A DNA stretch of 64,000 nt from Ruminococcus sp. Lineage in GTDB: Bacteria; Bacillota; Clostridia; Oscillospirales; Ruminococcaceae. The stretch is taken from assembly GCA_017542475.1 (NCBI GenBank), contig JAFXXD010000038.1, forward strand, positions 207,110 to 271,109. Direction: 5' to 3'. Below are positions 1 to 10,166 of this stretch, piece by piece. Position 1 is the stretch's first letter; the number at the start of each line of letters is the position of its first letter. The translations under genes were made by a program, and so were the position numbers. The notes under the pieces are model-generated. The model had not been told where the DNA came from and did not search any database. It saw only the letters and a program-made list of their open reading frames with translations.

Positions 1-363
1 CGGTATCCTGCCGAAAACGGCGTACCCGATGAGGTCGGTCAGTCACGGTTCCTTCGCGACCCGCTCTATATGTGCATCGACCTCCTCCGCGACAGGGCAG
101 CATTTTACGCGCTGATGCAGAAGCTCCCGCAGATATCGGGTGCCCGCCGCGAGATAGCCTTCACCGAGGCTGAGCGATTCAACAAGCCAAAGCGCCTTCA
201 GACCGCAAACGGGCGTGTGATCATCACCCGCAGCGGACGGAATATGCTCTCGGTTCTCGCGCAGACGCTCTCGGCTGAGACGTCTGCGGAGCTCTGCTCC
301 GAATGGTGCGAAAAACTGCGGAAAGCGGACAAATGCCGACGCGCCCCCGAGAGCTTTCTCTGA
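1..363 (+). CDS. C-terminal part of an unrecognised protein
   Basis: The frame is open from base 1 to a TGA at 361-363, giving about 120 residues with no start in the window, so this is the 3' end of a gene that begins upstream. Codon choice (ATA, CGC, GAG, TCG) matches the neighbouring genes, which favours this strand over the overlapping minus-strand frame. The visible part has no membrane segment or motif I recognise; it is charged, with several Cys near the end. A consensus promoter begins 8 bases after the stop, so it probably closes its own transcription unit. Function unknown. Confidence 0.5.
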   Translation, partial: RYPAENGVPDEVGQSRFLRDPLYMCIDLLRDRAAFYALMQKLPQISGARREIAFTEAERFNKPKRLQTANGRVIITRSGRNMLSVLAQTLSAETSAELCSEWCEKLRKADKCRRAPESFL

Positions 364-370
364 TTTGCTA

Positions 371-399
371 TTGACAGATACCCGCATTTTTAGTATAAT
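371..399 (+). promoter_or_regulatory. Sigma-A promoter for the rnjA operon
   Basis: TTGACA at 371-376 and TATAAT at 394-399 are separated by exactly 17 bases, a perfect vegetative consensus. Transcription should start near 406 and read into rnjA, leaving a leader of about 220 nt. Confidence 0.85.
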
Positions 400-405
400 A
401 GTAAT

Positions 406-627
406 GTATATAGCTATGCCCTGCCGCGATTTGCGGTAAATACAGGCTTTATTGGCGCAACGCCATTAAGATAAACTTATCCGCCCTCGTTCGGATAAAA
501 TGACGGCACAAGCAGCGGTACCCTCAGGATAAACCGCCCTCTGCACCCGCAAAATCTGCTCTGCGATATTTCATACGGGTCTTATGCCGTCTCAAAACCA
601 CGAAAGTATTGAAAGAGAGGTCATATA
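406..627 (+). promoter_or_regulatory. Long 5' leader of rnjA
   Basis: About 220 nt lie between the predicted start site and the GTG of rnjA. The leader contains small hairpins, for example TTATCCG/CGGATAA around 478-500 and TGGCG/CGCCA near 452. No convincing terminator or known riboswitch is visible. A GAAAGAGAGG ribosome binding site sits at 611-620. A role in control of RNase J synthesis is possible but is inference only. Confidence 0.35.
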
Positions 628-2493
628 GTGAACGAGAATAACAACAATAATAACCAGAAAAAGGCCCGCAGGAGCAGCAGCGGAAGCACTGCTGCGCCCA
701 AAAAACGGACGTACAGGAGAAAACCCGCAGCCAAGGAGACTCCCGCACAGACCAACAAGACGGCTGCACCCGCAGCAAGCAAGAGCTCAGCTCCTGCAAA
801 GGAGAAGAAGCAGCGTCAGCCCAAGGAGGTCAGAAAGACCCCCGTCAGGATAATCCCCCTCGGCGGACTCAACGAGATAGGCAAGAATATGACTGTATTC
901 GAGTGCTCGAACGATATGTTCATACTCGACTGCGGACTTGCCTTCCCCGATGCCGATATGCCCGGAGTTGACATAGTTATCCCCGATTTTACTTACGTCG
1001 AGCGCAACGCAGACAAGGTACGCGGCATCGTGATCACTCACGGACACGAGGATCACATCGGCGGACTTGCATACCTTCTCAAGAAGGTCAATGTCCCCGT
1101 ATACGGCACAAGGCTGACTATCGGTCTTATCGAGGCAAAGCTCAAGGAGCAGGGACTTCTCGGCAAGGTGACGCTCAACGTCATCGCTCCGAAGAAGACT
1201 GTGAAAATGGGCTGTATGGCTGTTGAATTCATCAAGGTCAACCACTCCATACCCGATTCCGTAGGTATGGCTATACACACACCCGCAGGCGTTATCGTCC
1301 ACACGGGCGACTTCAAGGTGGACTACTCCCCCATCGACGGCGAGATAATCGACCTCGCACGCTTCGGCGAGCTCGGGAGCAAGGGCGTGCTTGCGCTTAT
1401 GGCAGACTCGACGAATGCCGAGCGTATGGGCTATACTCACTCCGAGCGCACGGTCGGCGAGTCCTTCGACCGCCTGTTCAAGAAGGGCGAGGGCAAGCGT
1501 ATCATCATCGCTACGTTCTCGTCGAACATCCACCGCGTACAGCAGATAATCAACTGTGCCGAGCGCTACGGACGAAAGGTCGCAGTATTCGGCAGAAGCA
1601 TGGTAAACGTCATAAATACGGCTATAGAGCTCGGCTACCTCGACGTACCAGACGGCATCATCATCGACATCGAGATGATGAACAAGTACGAGAGCGAGCG
1701 AATCGTCCTCATCACGACGGGAAGTCAGGGCGAGCCCATGTCCGCGCTGACACGTATGGCGATGAACGACCACAAGAAGGTCAACATCACGCCAATGGAC
1801 TTTATCATCATCTCCGCTACGCCTATCCCCGGCAATGAGAAGTTCGTCACCCGCGTGGTAAACGAGCTGATGAAATCGGGAGCCGAGGTCGTATACGAGG
1901 CGATGTACGAGGTTCACGTTTCGGGACACGCCTGTCAGGAAGAGCTCAAGCTTATGCAGGCTCTCACCAAGCCCAAGTTCTTCATACCAGTGCACGGCGA
2001 GTACAAGCACCTGAAAAAGCACGCAGACCTCGCACGCCAGATGGGTATGCCCAAGGAAAATGTCATAATCGCAGAGATAGGCAACGTCATCGAGACCGAC
2101 GGCGTTACAATGAAGATAGTATCGCAGGTTCCCTCGGGACGCGTCCTTGTTGACGGTCTCGGCGTCGGAGATGTCGGCTCTATCGTACTCCGCGACAGAA
2201 AGCACCTCGCGCAGGACGGTCTTATCATAATCGTTATCGGTATCGAGAAGGCGACAAATGAGATAGTTGCGGGACCCGATATCATCTCGCGCGGATTCGT
2301 ATATGTAAGGGAGTCCGACGAGCTTATAGGTCAGGCGAAGGCTGTCCTCAGCCATACGCTTGCGGGCTGCTCATATGCGGAGCTCCGCGAATGGAACAGC
2401 CTGAAGGGCAAGATGCGCGACGCTCTCTCCGACTACATCTATGAGAAGACAAAGCGCAGTCCTATGATACTCCCGATAATTATGGAGACGTGA
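628..2493 (+). CDS. rnjA: Ribonuclease J
   Basis: RNase J is a cytoplasmic metallo-beta-lactamase/beta-CASP ribonuclease with endonuclease and 5'-3' exonuclease activity, central to mRNA decay and rRNA maturation in Firmicutes. The zinc motif HGHEDH is at residues 138-143, and later conserved blocks include SGHA (beta-CASP) and PVHGEY. The start is GTG, chosen because a good ribosome binding site lies 8 bases upstream. The 621-residue length exceeds the usual ~555 because of a ~65-residue N-terminal tail rich in Asn, Lys, Arg, Ala and Pro that looks disordered and basic. First gene of an operon with gdpP, rplI, dnaB, tilS and ftsH. Confidence 0.95.
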   Translation: MNENNNNNNQKKARRSSSGSTAAPKKRTYRRKPAAKETPAQTNKTAAPAASKSSAPAKEKKQRQPKEVRKTPVRIIPLGGLNEIGKNMTVFECSNDMFILDCGLAFPDADMPGVDIVIPDFTYVERNADKVRGIVITHGHEDHIGGLAYLLKKVNVPVYGTRLTIGLIEAKLKEQGLLGKVTLNVIAPKKTVKMGCMAVEFIKVNHSIPDSVGMAIHTPAGVIVHTGDFKVDYSPIDGEIIDLARFGELGSKGVLALMADSTNAERMGYTHSERTVGESFDRLFKKGEGKRIIIATFSSNIHRVQQIINCAERYGRKVAVFGRSMVNVINTAIELGYLDVPDGIIIDIEMMNKYESERIVLITTGSQGEPMSALTRMAMNDHKKVNITPMDFIIISATPIPGNEKFVTRVVNELMKSGAEVVYEAMYEVHVSGHACQEELKLMQALTKPKFFIPVHGEYKHLKKHADLARQMGMPKENVIIAEIGNVIETDGVTMKIVSQVPSGRVLVDGLGVGDVGSIVLRDRKHLAQDGLIIIVIGIEKATNEIVAGPDIISRGFVYVRESDELIGQAKAVLSHTLAGCSYAELREWNSLKGKMRDALSDYIYEKTKRSPMILPIIMET

Positions 2494-2531
2494 TAACAGC
2501 GTAACAAATCTTTGAGAAAGGAGCCCGAAGG

Positions 2532-4508
2532 TTGAAAACGAAGTTTCCCGTGATATATTTCGTACCGCTGGTGATACTGCTCGCGGATACGGCTTTCATA
2601 TCGGCGGCTGTGTATACGGAACGCTATATCCCCGCGCTTGTCGGGTGCGGAATAGCGGCTACTCTGCTGCTGATAACGATGACAGTCTCACTGATATACT
2701 CCAAGAACTCCCTCAGGCACTTCTCCAAGATGAACACTCACCTTGAGACCTCGGCGGCACAGTATATGCACACCCTGCCCGCTCCTGTCACGATAATCAA
2801 CGACAGCAGGGACATCGTGTGGTACAACCAGATATTCGCCGAGAAGATAAGCCTCGGGGCGGACGCCTACGGACTCAGCTTCGGCGACTTCGTGCAGCTC
2901 GACCTCGACTCGCTGCTGACGGACGGCTTTGCATACTGCCACGTTAACGGCTCTGTTTACAAGGTCGTGCTCGAGGAGTTCAAGGAAAATGACATCACCT
3001 TCTACATCATATACTTCAACGACGAAACGTCGTATTTCAACCTCAGGAAGCGCTTCGACGAGGAGCACCCGAATGTCGTGATACTGTCGATAGACAACTA
3101 CGACGACATAATGCAGAACGCCAAGGAGAGCGAAAAGGCTCTCGCCTCGGTCGAAACGGAGCAGCTCATCGAGAAGTTTATGAGCAGCACGAACGGCTTC
3201 ATCAAGAAGATATCGTCGAACACCTTCTACGCGGTCATCGAGAACCGCCACCTTGAAGAAAAGATAGCGAACAAGTTCAAGATACTCGATCTCGCCCGCA
3301 ATATCAAGATAGCGGGCAAGTATCCCCTCACCTTCTCCATCGGCGTCGGACAGGGCGCATCCTCGCTCGCAGAGAGCGAGAAAATAGCCCGTCAGTGCCT
3401 TGATATGGCACTCGGACGCGGCGGCGATCAGGCAGTCGTCAAGACTGACAGCGGCTACCGCTTCTTCGGCGGCGTCTCCAAGGGCGTCGAGAAGATGTCA
3501 CGTGCAAAGACGCGTATCATCGCAAACGCTATGGAGGACGTTATCCGCAACTCCAACAAGGTCTACATTATGGGACACCGCTTCGGCGACCTCGATTCCG
3601 TAGGAGCCTCCTGCGGTCTTGCGGGAGCAATAAAGCTCCTCGGCAAGGAGGTACATATCGTCGTTGACAGGAACAAGAACCTCGCTACGCACCTCATCGA
3701 CATCGTGGAATCTCAGTCCGACAAGAACCTGTTCATCACTCCGTCGGCGGCTGTATCATCGGTCGAGGGCAACGACCTTCTCTTCGTCGTTGACACCCAC
3801 AACCGCGACTTCATCGAGAGCCGCGAGCTCTACGACAGGATAAAGAAGGTCATCGTCGTAGACCACCACCGCAAGACGGTCAATTTCATCGACAACGCGG
3901 TCATCTTCCACCACGAGCCCTACGCTTCGTCGGCATCGGAAATGGTGACCGAGCTCATACAGTATTTCAGCTTCGACACCGACGAGAACCTCCCGAGCAT
4001 ATGTGCGGAGGCTCTGCTCTCGGGCATTATGCTCGACACCAAGAACTTCGTTATGCGCACAGGCGTGAGAACCTTTGAAGCCGCTGCATACCTGAAAAAA
4101 CAGGGTGCGGACACCGTATCGGTAAAGCTGCTGTTCTCGAACTCGTTCGACGCCTACAAGCGCAAGACTCAGGTGGTCGCGAACGCGAAGCTCCACAAAA
4201 AATGCGCTATCGCGGTCGCCGACTTCAAATCGGACGACATACGCGTAGTCGCCCCGCAGGCAGCCGACGAGCTCCTAAGCATCTCGGATGTTGACGCCTC
4301 GTTCGTCATCTACTCCACAGGCAATATCACAAATATATCAGCCCGCTCGCTCGGAGCTCTCAACGTACAGGTCGTAATGGAGGAGCTCGGCGGCGGCGGA
4401 CACCAGACAATGGCAGCAGCGCAGCTTGAAAACACATCTCTTCAGGAGGCAGTCAAGCTGCTGATAAACGCGATAGATTCGCGTCAGGAAGAAACATACA
4501 CAGAATAG
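2532..4508 (+). CDS. gdpP: Cyclic-di-AMP phosphodiesterase, GdpP type (DHH/DHHA1)
   Basis: GdpP hydrolyses c-di-AMP to pApA and is membrane-anchored. The 658-residue protein shows two N-terminal membrane helices (about 7-28 and 33-55), a PAS-like region (about 75-160), a degenerate GGDEF domain (about 170-310) and a DHH-DHHA1 catalytic module. Metal-binding blocks are visible: GHRFGDLDSVG, VVDTHNRD, VDHH at 443-446 and the C-terminal GGGGHQ. The start is TTG at 2532, supported by a GAAAGGAG ribosome binding site ten bases upstream; no better ATG is in frame. The order gdpP-rplI-dnaB is the common Firmicutes arrangement. Confidence 0.93.
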   Translation: MKTKFPVIYFVPLVILLADTAFISAAVYTERYIPALVGCGIAATLLLITMTVSLIYSKNSLRHFSKMNTHLETSAAQYMHTLPAPVTIINDSRDIVWYNQIFAEKISLGADAYGLSFGDFVQLDLDSLLTDGFAYCHVNGSVYKVVLEEFKENDITFYIIYFNDETSYFNLRKRFDEEHPNVVILSIDNYDDIMQNAKESEKALASVETEQLIEKFMSSTNGFIKKISSNTFYAVIENRHLEEKIANKFKILDLARNIKIAGKYPLTFSIGVGQGASSLAESEKIARQCLDMALGRGGDQAVVKTDSGYRFFGGVSKGVEKMSRAKTRIIANAMEDVIRNSNKVYIMGHRFGDLDSVGASCGLAGAIKLLGKEVHIVVDRNKNLATHLIDIVESQSDKNLFITPSAAVSSVEGNDLLFVVDTHNRDFIESRELYDRIKKVIVVDHHRKTVNFIDNAVIFHHEPYASSASEMVTELIQYFSFDTDENLPSICAEALLSGIMLDTKNFVMRTGVRTFEAAAYLKKQGADTVSVKLLFSNSFDAYKRKTQVVANAKLHKKCAIAVADFKSDDIRVVAPQAADELLSISDVDASFVIYSTGNITNISARSLGALNVQVVMEELGGGGHQTMAAAQLENTSLQEAVKLLINAIDSRQEETYTE

Positions 4509-4523
4509 AAAGGAATAGAAGAT

Positions 4524-4970
4524 ATGAAAGTCATTTATTTACAGGACGTCAAGGGCTCGGGAAAGAAGGGCGAGATCAAGAACGTGGCAGACGGCTACGC
4601 GAGGAATATGCTTCTTCCCAAGGGACTCGCAGTAGAGGCTACTCCCGAGAATCTGAACAAGCTTCAGGGACAGAAGGATTCGGCTCAGCACAAGATAGAT
4701 ATGGACGTCAAAGCTGCCAATGAAGCCGCCGCAAAGGTCAAGGGCAAGCAGGTGGTCATCAAGGCTAAGGCAGGCTCGAACGACAGGCTTTTCGGCTCAG
4801 TGACAGCTGCCCACGTTGCTGACGCGCTCGACTCGCAGTTCGGCATAAAGGTCGACAAGAAGAAGATAACACTCAGCACCGATATCAAGAACTTCGGCTC
4901 ATACAAGGCAGCTATCAAGTTCTACACGGGCATTTCCGAGACAGTCGACGTCGAGGTAGTTGAGGGCTGA
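4524..4970 (+). CDS. rplI: 50S ribosomal protein bL9
   Basis: A 148-residue ribosomal protein bL9, which binds 23S rRNA at the base of the L1 stalk. It has the usual length and opening ([17 protein letters not shown]), followed by the diagnostic [13 protein letters not shown] stretch, a long central helix and a globular C-terminal half. The ATG is preceded by GAAAGGAATAG. Its TGA overlaps the ATG of dnaB by one base, so the two are probably translationally coupled. Confidence 0.97.
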   Translation: MKVIYLQDVKGSGKKGEIKNVADGYARNMLLPKGLAVEATPENLNKLQGQKDSAQHKIDMDVKAANEAAAKVKGKQVVIKAKAGSNDRLFGSVTAAHVADALDSQFGIKVDKKKITLSTDIKNFGSYKAAIKFYTGISETVDVEVVEG

Positions 4971-6322
4971 TGGAAAACAATGTAATGATACCCGACAACG
5001 ACCTCCCGCACAGCACGGAAGCCGAGCAGTCAGTCATCGGAGCGATACTCTCCGACCCGACGGTAGCTCCGCTCGTCATTGAGAAGGTCAGAGCCGAGTA
5101 CTTCTTCACCGAGCAGCACAAGGCTATCTTCGGTATCATCGTGCGTATGTTCACATCGGGTATGCCGATAGACATCGTAACGGTACTGAATGAAGCCGAA
5201 AAAATGCATATATTCGAGTCGCCGTCAGAGGGCAGGCGCTACCTCGCAGAGATAGCGAACACCCTCCCCACGACCGAAAATATCGAAAGCTACTGCAAGA
5301 TAGTCGCGGACAAGTACCTCATACGCAGTCTCGGCTACACCGCAAGGGCTATCCTCGAGGAGATACACAACGGCGAGCAGGACGCAACTCTCCTGCTCGA
5401 CTCCGCAGAACAGCGTATCTATGACATCAGACAGGGCAGAAGCGTACAGGGACTCGCACCGCTCGGCGACGCTGTACTAGAAGCATACGACCGTCTCGGC
5501 AAGATAACGGGCGAGGACAAGGACAAATACGTCGGTGCAAAGACGGGCTATACGCTGCTTGATACGATAACCTCGGGACTAAACAAGTCCGACCTTATCA
5601 TCATAGCGGCTCGTCCGGGTATGGGTAAGACCTCATTCGCGATGAACATCGCAACGAACGTTGCACGCCGCCCCAACGCCAAGGATGTAGTTATATTCAA
5701 CCTCGAAATGTCACGCGAGCAGCTCGCTACACGTCTGCTCTCGACGGAGGCACTCGTTGAATCGAGCTCGCTCCGAAACGGACGCATACAGAGCGACGAA
5801 TGGGCAAGACTTGCCGCAAGCGCCGCATTTCTCAGCACGTTCCCGATGTATATCGACGACACCGCAAGTATGACGGTACAGCAGATGAAGGCGAAGCTCC
5901 GCCGCGTAAAGGACCTCGGGCTCGTCATCATCGACTACCTCCAGCTGATGGAGTCCACCTCCAAGTCGGATAACCGCGTAACGGTAATATCCGAGATAAC
6001 GCGCCAGCTGAAGGTAATGGCAAAGGAGCTGAACGTCCCCGTTATACTGCTGTCACAGCTCTCGCGAGCCGTTGAAAGCAGAAACGACAAGCGCCCGATG
6101 CTCTCGGACCTCCGTGAATCGGGATCTATCGAGCAGGACGCCGACATCGTTCTCTTCCTCTACCGCGACGCATACTATAACAAGGAAAGCACGCGCCAGA
6201 ACGTCTCGGAGTGTATCGTCGCGAAGAACCGTCACGGTGAGGTCGGCTCGGTCGAGCTCATCTGGGACGGACAGTTCACGCGCTTCTCGAATATGGATAC
6301 ATCAACTCCGCCTGAGGGATGA
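4970..6322 (+). CDS. dnaB: Replicative DNA helicase
   Basis: DnaB forms the hexameric 5'-3' helicase at the replication fork. The N-terminal domain carries the typical HSTEAEQSVIGAIL stretch (about residues 11-25). The C-terminal RecA-like domain has Walker A (ARPGMGKTS, about 214-222), a DYLQLM Walker B block, and a DLRESGSIEQDAD motif. Length 450 residues is normal for the family. It starts inside the stop of rplI (TGATG) and ends one base before tilS. Confidence 0.97.
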   Translation: MENNVMIPDNDLPHSTEAEQSVIGAILSDPTVAPLVIEKVRAEYFFTEQHKAIFGIIVRMFTSGMPIDIVTVLNEAEKMHIFESPSEGRRYLAEIANTLPTTENIESYCKIVADKYLIRSLGYTARAILEEIHNGEQDATLLLDSAEQRIYDIRQGRSVQGLAPLGDAVLEAYDRLGKITGEDKDKYVGAKTGYTLLDTITSGLNKSDLIIIAARPGMGKTSFAMNIATNVARRPNAKDVVIFNLEMSREQLATRLLSTEALVESSSLRNGRIQSDEWARLAASAAFLSTFPMYIDDTASMTVQQMKAKLRRVKDLGLVIIDYLQLMESTSKSDNRVTVISEITRQLKVMAKELNVPVILLSQLSRAVESRNDKRPMLSDLRESGSIEQDADIVLFLYRDAYYNKESTRQNVSECIVAKNRHGEVGSVELIWDGQFTRFSNMDTSTPPEG

Positions 6323-6323
6323 T

Positions 6324-7700
6324 ATGTTAGAAAAGATCGTTAAGCTATCGCAAAAATACAATATGTTCATAAGCGGCGACATCGTTGTCTGCGGTCTCTC
6401 GGGAGGCGCAGACAGCGTTTGTCTTTTACTGAGACTTTGCGAGCTCCGCGAAAGGCTCGGGGTCGAGGTCGAGGCTCTGCACGTAAATCACTGTCTGCGC
6501 GGCAGCGAGAGCGACCGCGACGAGGACTTCTGCCGCTGTTTATGTGCTCGGCTCGGTGTGCCGTTTACGGCAGAGAGATGCGACGTCAGCGGCTATGCAT
6601 CTGAGCGCTCAATGTCCACGGAGCTTGCTGCCCGCGAGCTCAGGTATGACATCTTCCGCAGGAACACTGTAGGCAAAAAGTTAGCCACGGCTCACAACGC
6701 TGATGATAACCTTGAAACTGTGATACTCAACCTCACAAGAGGCACGGCACTGAAGGGTCTCGCGGGGATACCTCCCGTGCGCGGGAATATCGTCCGTCCG
6801 CTGCTTGCGGTCACACGCGCGGAAATAGAGGCTTTTCTCGCTGATTGTGGACAAAACTTCGTCACCGACAGCACCAACCTCACCGACGACTACACCCGCA
6901 ACAGGATACGCCACCGCGTAATACCGCTGCTTCGCGAGATAAACCCGTCGCTGAACGCGACATTTGTCAGCTCGGTGGACGGACTCCGCGACGAAAACGC
7001 CTATATTGAGGCGATGACGGACGCCGCAGAGCGCGAATGTCTCGACGGCAGCAGGCTTATGGGACTTGCAGCCTATGACACGGTGATACGCTGCCGATGC
7101 ATATCGCGCCTGCTCACGCGTAAAAATATGCCCGTCACGCACGAGCGTATCCGCGAGTGCGAGGATATACTGATAAACGGCGGGAAGCTCAATATTTCTG
7201 GCGATATATACTTCATCTCCGACGGCATCACAGCCGAGCTCAGGGCTATCCCGAGAACGGTAGCTGTCGGAGAGCTGTCAGCTCCGCTGAAGGTCGGCGA
7301 AAACTCTATATATCGCGGAATATCGCTGATATGTGAGCTTGTAGACAAGGCAGAATACGACAGGCGGCGAGATGTTAACAAAAAATTAACATTTTACGCC
7401 TTGGATTATGATAAAATAAAGGGTGAAGCTGTGCTGAGGAACCGTCGGAACGGTGACAGAATACAGCTCCGCGGACGTGATTTCCGTTCGTCCGTGAAAA
7501 AGCTCATCAACGAGAATATCCCCCCTGAGGAGAGAGGCACGCTCCACTTTATTGAGGACAGCGAGGGCACCGTATTTGCGGAAAAGCTCGGTATCGCACA
7601 GCGTGTGGCTCCCGACGGGAATACAAAGCGGCTGTTTATCATTTCAGTCGTGAATGATAAGCAGGAATGGAGTGGATCAATTGACACCAAGAAGAAATAA
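6324..7700 (+). CDS. tilS: tRNA(Ile)-lysidine synthase
   Basis: TilS ligates lysine to C34 of the CAU-anticodon tRNA-Ile, allowing it to read AUA, which is a frequent codon in this window. The PP-loop LSGGADS is at residues 25-31, with a following HNADDNLET motif. The 458-residue length includes the C-terminal substrate-recognition domains. The frame is open upstream inside dnaB, but the ATG at 6324, right after the dnaB stop, gives the expected N-terminus. The 3' end overlaps the ftsH start. Confidence 0.93.
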   Translation: MLEKIVKLSQKYNMFISGDIVVCGLSGGADSVCLLLRLCELRERLGVEVEALHVNHCLRGSESDRDEDFCRCLCARLGVPFTAERCDVSGYASERSMSTELAARELRYDIFRRNTVGKKLATAHNADDNLETVILNLTRGTALKGLAGIPPVRGNIVRPLLAVTRAEIEAFLADCGQNFVTDSTNLTDDYTRNRIRHRVIPLLREINPSLNATFVSSVDGLRDENAYIEAMTDAAERECLDGSRLMGLAAYDTVIRCRCISRLLTRKNMPVTHERIRECEDILINGGKLNISGDIYFISDGITAELRAIPRTVAVGELSAPLKVGENSIYRGISLICELVDKAEYDRRRDVNKKLTFYALDYDKIKGEAVLRNRRNGDRIQLRGRDFRSSVKKLINENIPPEERGTLHFIEDSEGTVFAEKLGIAQRVAPDGNTKRLFIISVVNDKQEWSGSIDTKKK

Positions 7701-9594
7701 AGGCTTACTGACGTACATTTTCATAATAATCGCAGCAGTTTTCTGTATCTATTTCATAAGCACGAAATTTGCAGACAACGCCGAGCACGTGGACTACACC
7801 TCGATAATCAAGTATTTCGACGACAAGCGCGTTTCCTACTACGAGCTTGATCTCGGTACGGGTGAGCTCACCTACTCGCTCGACGGCGAGGACGTGAAGA
7901 TGAAGTACAACGTCCCCAATGTCGAGATATTCCTTATGGACACCGAGGGCTACAGGCAGGCATACAACGCCGACCACGCCGATGACCCGCTCCAGCAGGA
8001 CTACATCAAGATAACCGACAGGACGTGGCTGTACTCACTTATCCCTGTAGTACTCACGGTGCTGCTCGGCATCGCGATACTCTACTTCCTAATGAAACAG
8101 AGCAGCGGCGGCGGAAAGTACACCTCCTTCTCGAAGGCTAACCTCAAGGCTCAGGCAGACACCCGCAAGGCTACCTTCGCGGACGTAGCGGGCGCGGACG
8201 AGGAAAAGCAGGAGCTTCAGGAGATAGTGGACTTCCTCAAGCACCCGAGCAAATACGCAAATATTGGCGCAAAGGTACCCAAGGGAGTACTGCTCCTCGG
8301 ACCTCCCGGTACAGGTAAGACCCTCCTCGCGAGAGCTGTTGCGGGAGAGGTAGGCTGTCCGTTCTTCCCGATATCGGGTTCGGACTTCGTTGAGATGTTC
8401 GTCGGTGTCGGAGCATCGCGTGTGCGCGACCTCTTCGAGCAGGCGAAAAAGCACGCTCCCTCGATAATCTTCATCGACGAGATAGACGCCGTAGGACGCC
8501 ACAGAGGCGCAGGACTCGGCGGCGGACACGACGAGCGCGAGCAGACGCTCAATCAGCTCCTCGTTGAAATGGACGGCTTCACCGGCAATGAAAGCGTAAT
8601 AGTCATTGCCGCGACGAACCGCCGCGATATACTCGACCCCGCGCTCCTGCGTCCTGGTCGATTCGACAGACAGATAGTCGTAGGCTACCCCGATGTCAAG
8701 GGCAGAGAGGATATCCTCAAGGTACACAAAAAGAACAAGCCGCTCGCTCCCGACGTTGACCTGAAGGTCATCGCCCAGACGACTCAGGGCTTCACAGGTG
8801 CAGACCTTGAGAACCTGCTCAATGAGGCGGCTCTGCTTGCTGCACGCAACAACAGAAAAGCCATAACCGAGAAGGACATCGAAGAGGCTACGATGAAGGT
8901 CATCGCAGGACCCGAGAAGAAGTCACGCATCGTCACCGAGCACGACAAGAGGGTCACTGCCTACCACGAGGCAGGTCACGCTATAGCGGCGTACAACCTC
9001 CCCACGCAGGATAAGGTACATCAAGTAACGATAATCCAGCGCGGTATGGCGGCAGGCATCACGGTAACACGTCCCGACAACGACGACCAGCACGTTTCCC
9101 GCAATCAGATGCGCGAGAGCATCGTAATGCTTCTCGGCGGACGTGTCGCGGAGGAGACATTCCTTGACGATATATGCACAGGAGCCTCCAACGACATCGA
9201 GCGTGCTACCAATGTCGCACGCAGTATGGTCACTAAGTACGGCTTCTCCGACAAGATAGGCACAGTTGTGTACGGCTCTGACAGCGACGAGGTATTCCTC
9301 GGCAAGGACTACGGACACACGAAGAATTACAGCGAGGCTGTAGCCGCTCAGATAGATGAAGAGGTCAAGGCTATCATCGAGAAGGCATATGACGAATGCC
9401 GAATGATAATCAAGGCAAATTCCGACAAGATGCACCTTCTCGCGAAGTATCTGCTCAGGTATGAGAAGATAGACGGCGAGAACTTCGAGAAGCTTATGCG
9501 CGGCGGCATCACCGAGGCAGACATCGAAAATGACGTCTTCACGGAGAACACTCCCGCAGCTGAGCCCGAGAGCAGCACGGAATCCGACGAATGA
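7681..9594 (+). CDS. ftsH: ATP-dependent zinc metalloprotease FtsH
   Basis: FtsH is a membrane-bound hexameric AAA+ protease. Two membrane helices (about residues 9-28 and 115-136) flank an extracytoplasmic loop. The AAA domain has GPPGTGKT (about 207-214), [12 protein letters not shown] and the arginine-rich second region of homology. The zinc site HEAGH is at 429-433. I prefer the TTG at 7681, eight bases after GGAG, over the ATG at 7654, which lacks a ribosome binding site; this gives 637 residues. The start lies inside the end of tilS. The acidic C-terminal tail is typical. Last gene of the rnjA operon. Confidence 0.94.
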   Translation: MTPRRNKGLLTYIFIIIAAVFCIYFISTKFADNAEHVDYTSIIKYFDDKRVSYYELDLGTGELTYSLDGEDVKMKYNVPNVEIFLMDTEGYRQAYNADHADDPLQQDYIKITDRTWLYSLIPVVLTVLLGIAILYFLMKQSSGGGKYTSFSKANLKAQADTRKATFADVAGADEEKQELQEIVDFLKHPSKYANIGAKVPKGVLLLGPPGTGKTLLARAVAGEVGCPFFPISGSDFVEMFVGVGASRVRDLFEQAKKHAPSIIFIDEIDAVGRHRGAGLGGGHDEREQTLNQLLVEMDGFTGNESVIVIAATNRRDILDPALLRPGRFDRQIVVGYPDVKGREDILKVHKKNKPLAPDVDLKVIAQTTQGFTGADLENLLNEAALLAARNNRKAITEKDIEEATMKVIAGPEKKSRIVTEHDKRVTAYHEAGHAIAAYNLPTQDKVHQVTIIQRGMAAGITVTRPDNDDQHVSRNQMRESIVMLLGGRVAEETFLDDICTGASNDIERATNVARSMVTKYGFSDKIGTVVYGSDSDEVFLGKDYGHTKNYSEAVAAQIDEEVKAIIEKAYDECRMIIKANSDKMHLLAKYLLRYEKIDGENFEKLMRGGITEADIENDVFTENTPAAEPESSTESDE

Positions 9595-9600
9595 GCGCTA

Positions 9601-9635
9601 TCCCGCAGAGGAAACAGTCCCCTGCGGGATTTTTC
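9601..9635 (+). terminator. Intrinsic terminator after ftsH
   Basis: The arms CCCGCAG and CTGCGGG form a stem followed by ATTTTTC. It ends the rnjA-ftsH operon just before the next promoter. Confidence 0.85.
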
Positions 9636-9657
9636 ATATCAAAATGGGGGTAAAATG

Positions 9658-9686
9658 TTGACTAATAAGATTTTTTATGATAAAAT
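9658..9686 (+). promoter_or_regulatory. Promoter for the PH-domain gene
   Basis: TTGACT at 9658-9663 and TAAAAT at 9681-9686 are separated by 17 bases and lie about 44 bases before the next start codon. Confidence 0.75.
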
Positions 9687-9729
9687 AGTATAGTGATATA
9701 CTATTCTGCTTTTTAAGGAGGTTCCTGTC

Positions 9730-10149
9730 ATGGCAAGAGAAGACATTGATTACGTATGGACCGACAAAAAAAGGACGCTGTTCGGACTACCGTGGTCGTT
9801 CACACGCTACTACCTCACCGAGACAAAGTTCATCACACAGGTCGGCTTTCTCACCGTCAAGGAGGACGAGATAGACCTGTACAAGATAATCGACAAGAGC
9901 GTGAGCAGACCCTTCTTCCAGAGGATGTTCGGCTGCGGCACGATAACGATACACTCCAAGGACGCAGACACTCCCACAAAGGTGGTACACTGCGTAAAGA
10001 ACGTGAGACAGGTGTCGAACCTCATAGATAAGTACCTCAACCGTATGCGCGACAGATACGGCATACGCGGCAGGGATATGGTCGGCATAATGCACGGCGA
10101 CTACCACGACCACGATGACGACTATGACCACGACCACTATGATAACTAA
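9730..10149 (+). CDS. Bacterial PH-domain protein with a His/Asp-rich tail
   Basis: A 139-residue protein preceded by an almost perfect AAGGAGG site. The core (about residues 8-105) resembles the bPH2/YdbS-type pleckstrin-homology fold: TRYYLTETKFITQVGFLTVKE is followed by an IDLYKIIDKSV strand-helix and a GCGTITIHSKD hairpin. No membrane helix is present, unlike many YdbS relatives. The last ~18 residues are nearly all His, Asp and Tyr, which could bind divalent metal; that is inference. It sits 17 bases upstream of the FkbM-type gene and shares its promoter and terminator. Exact function unknown. Confidence 0.75.
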   Translation: MAREDIDYVWTDKKRTLFGLPWSFTRYYLTETKFITQVGFLTVKEDEIDLYKIIDKSVSRPFFQRMFGCGTITIHSKDADTPTKVVHCVKNVRQVSNLIDKYLNRMRDRYGIRGRDMVGIMHGDYHDHDDDYDHDHYDN

Positions 10150-10166
10150 TCATTCGGAGTATAAAA

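Noticed and set aside
787-2355. Long minus-strand open frame (522 codons) opposite rnjA
   Set aside because: It is the antisense shadow of rnjA; GC-rich codon bias often opens the opposite frame. Its composition is unlike a protein and it has no ribosome binding site.
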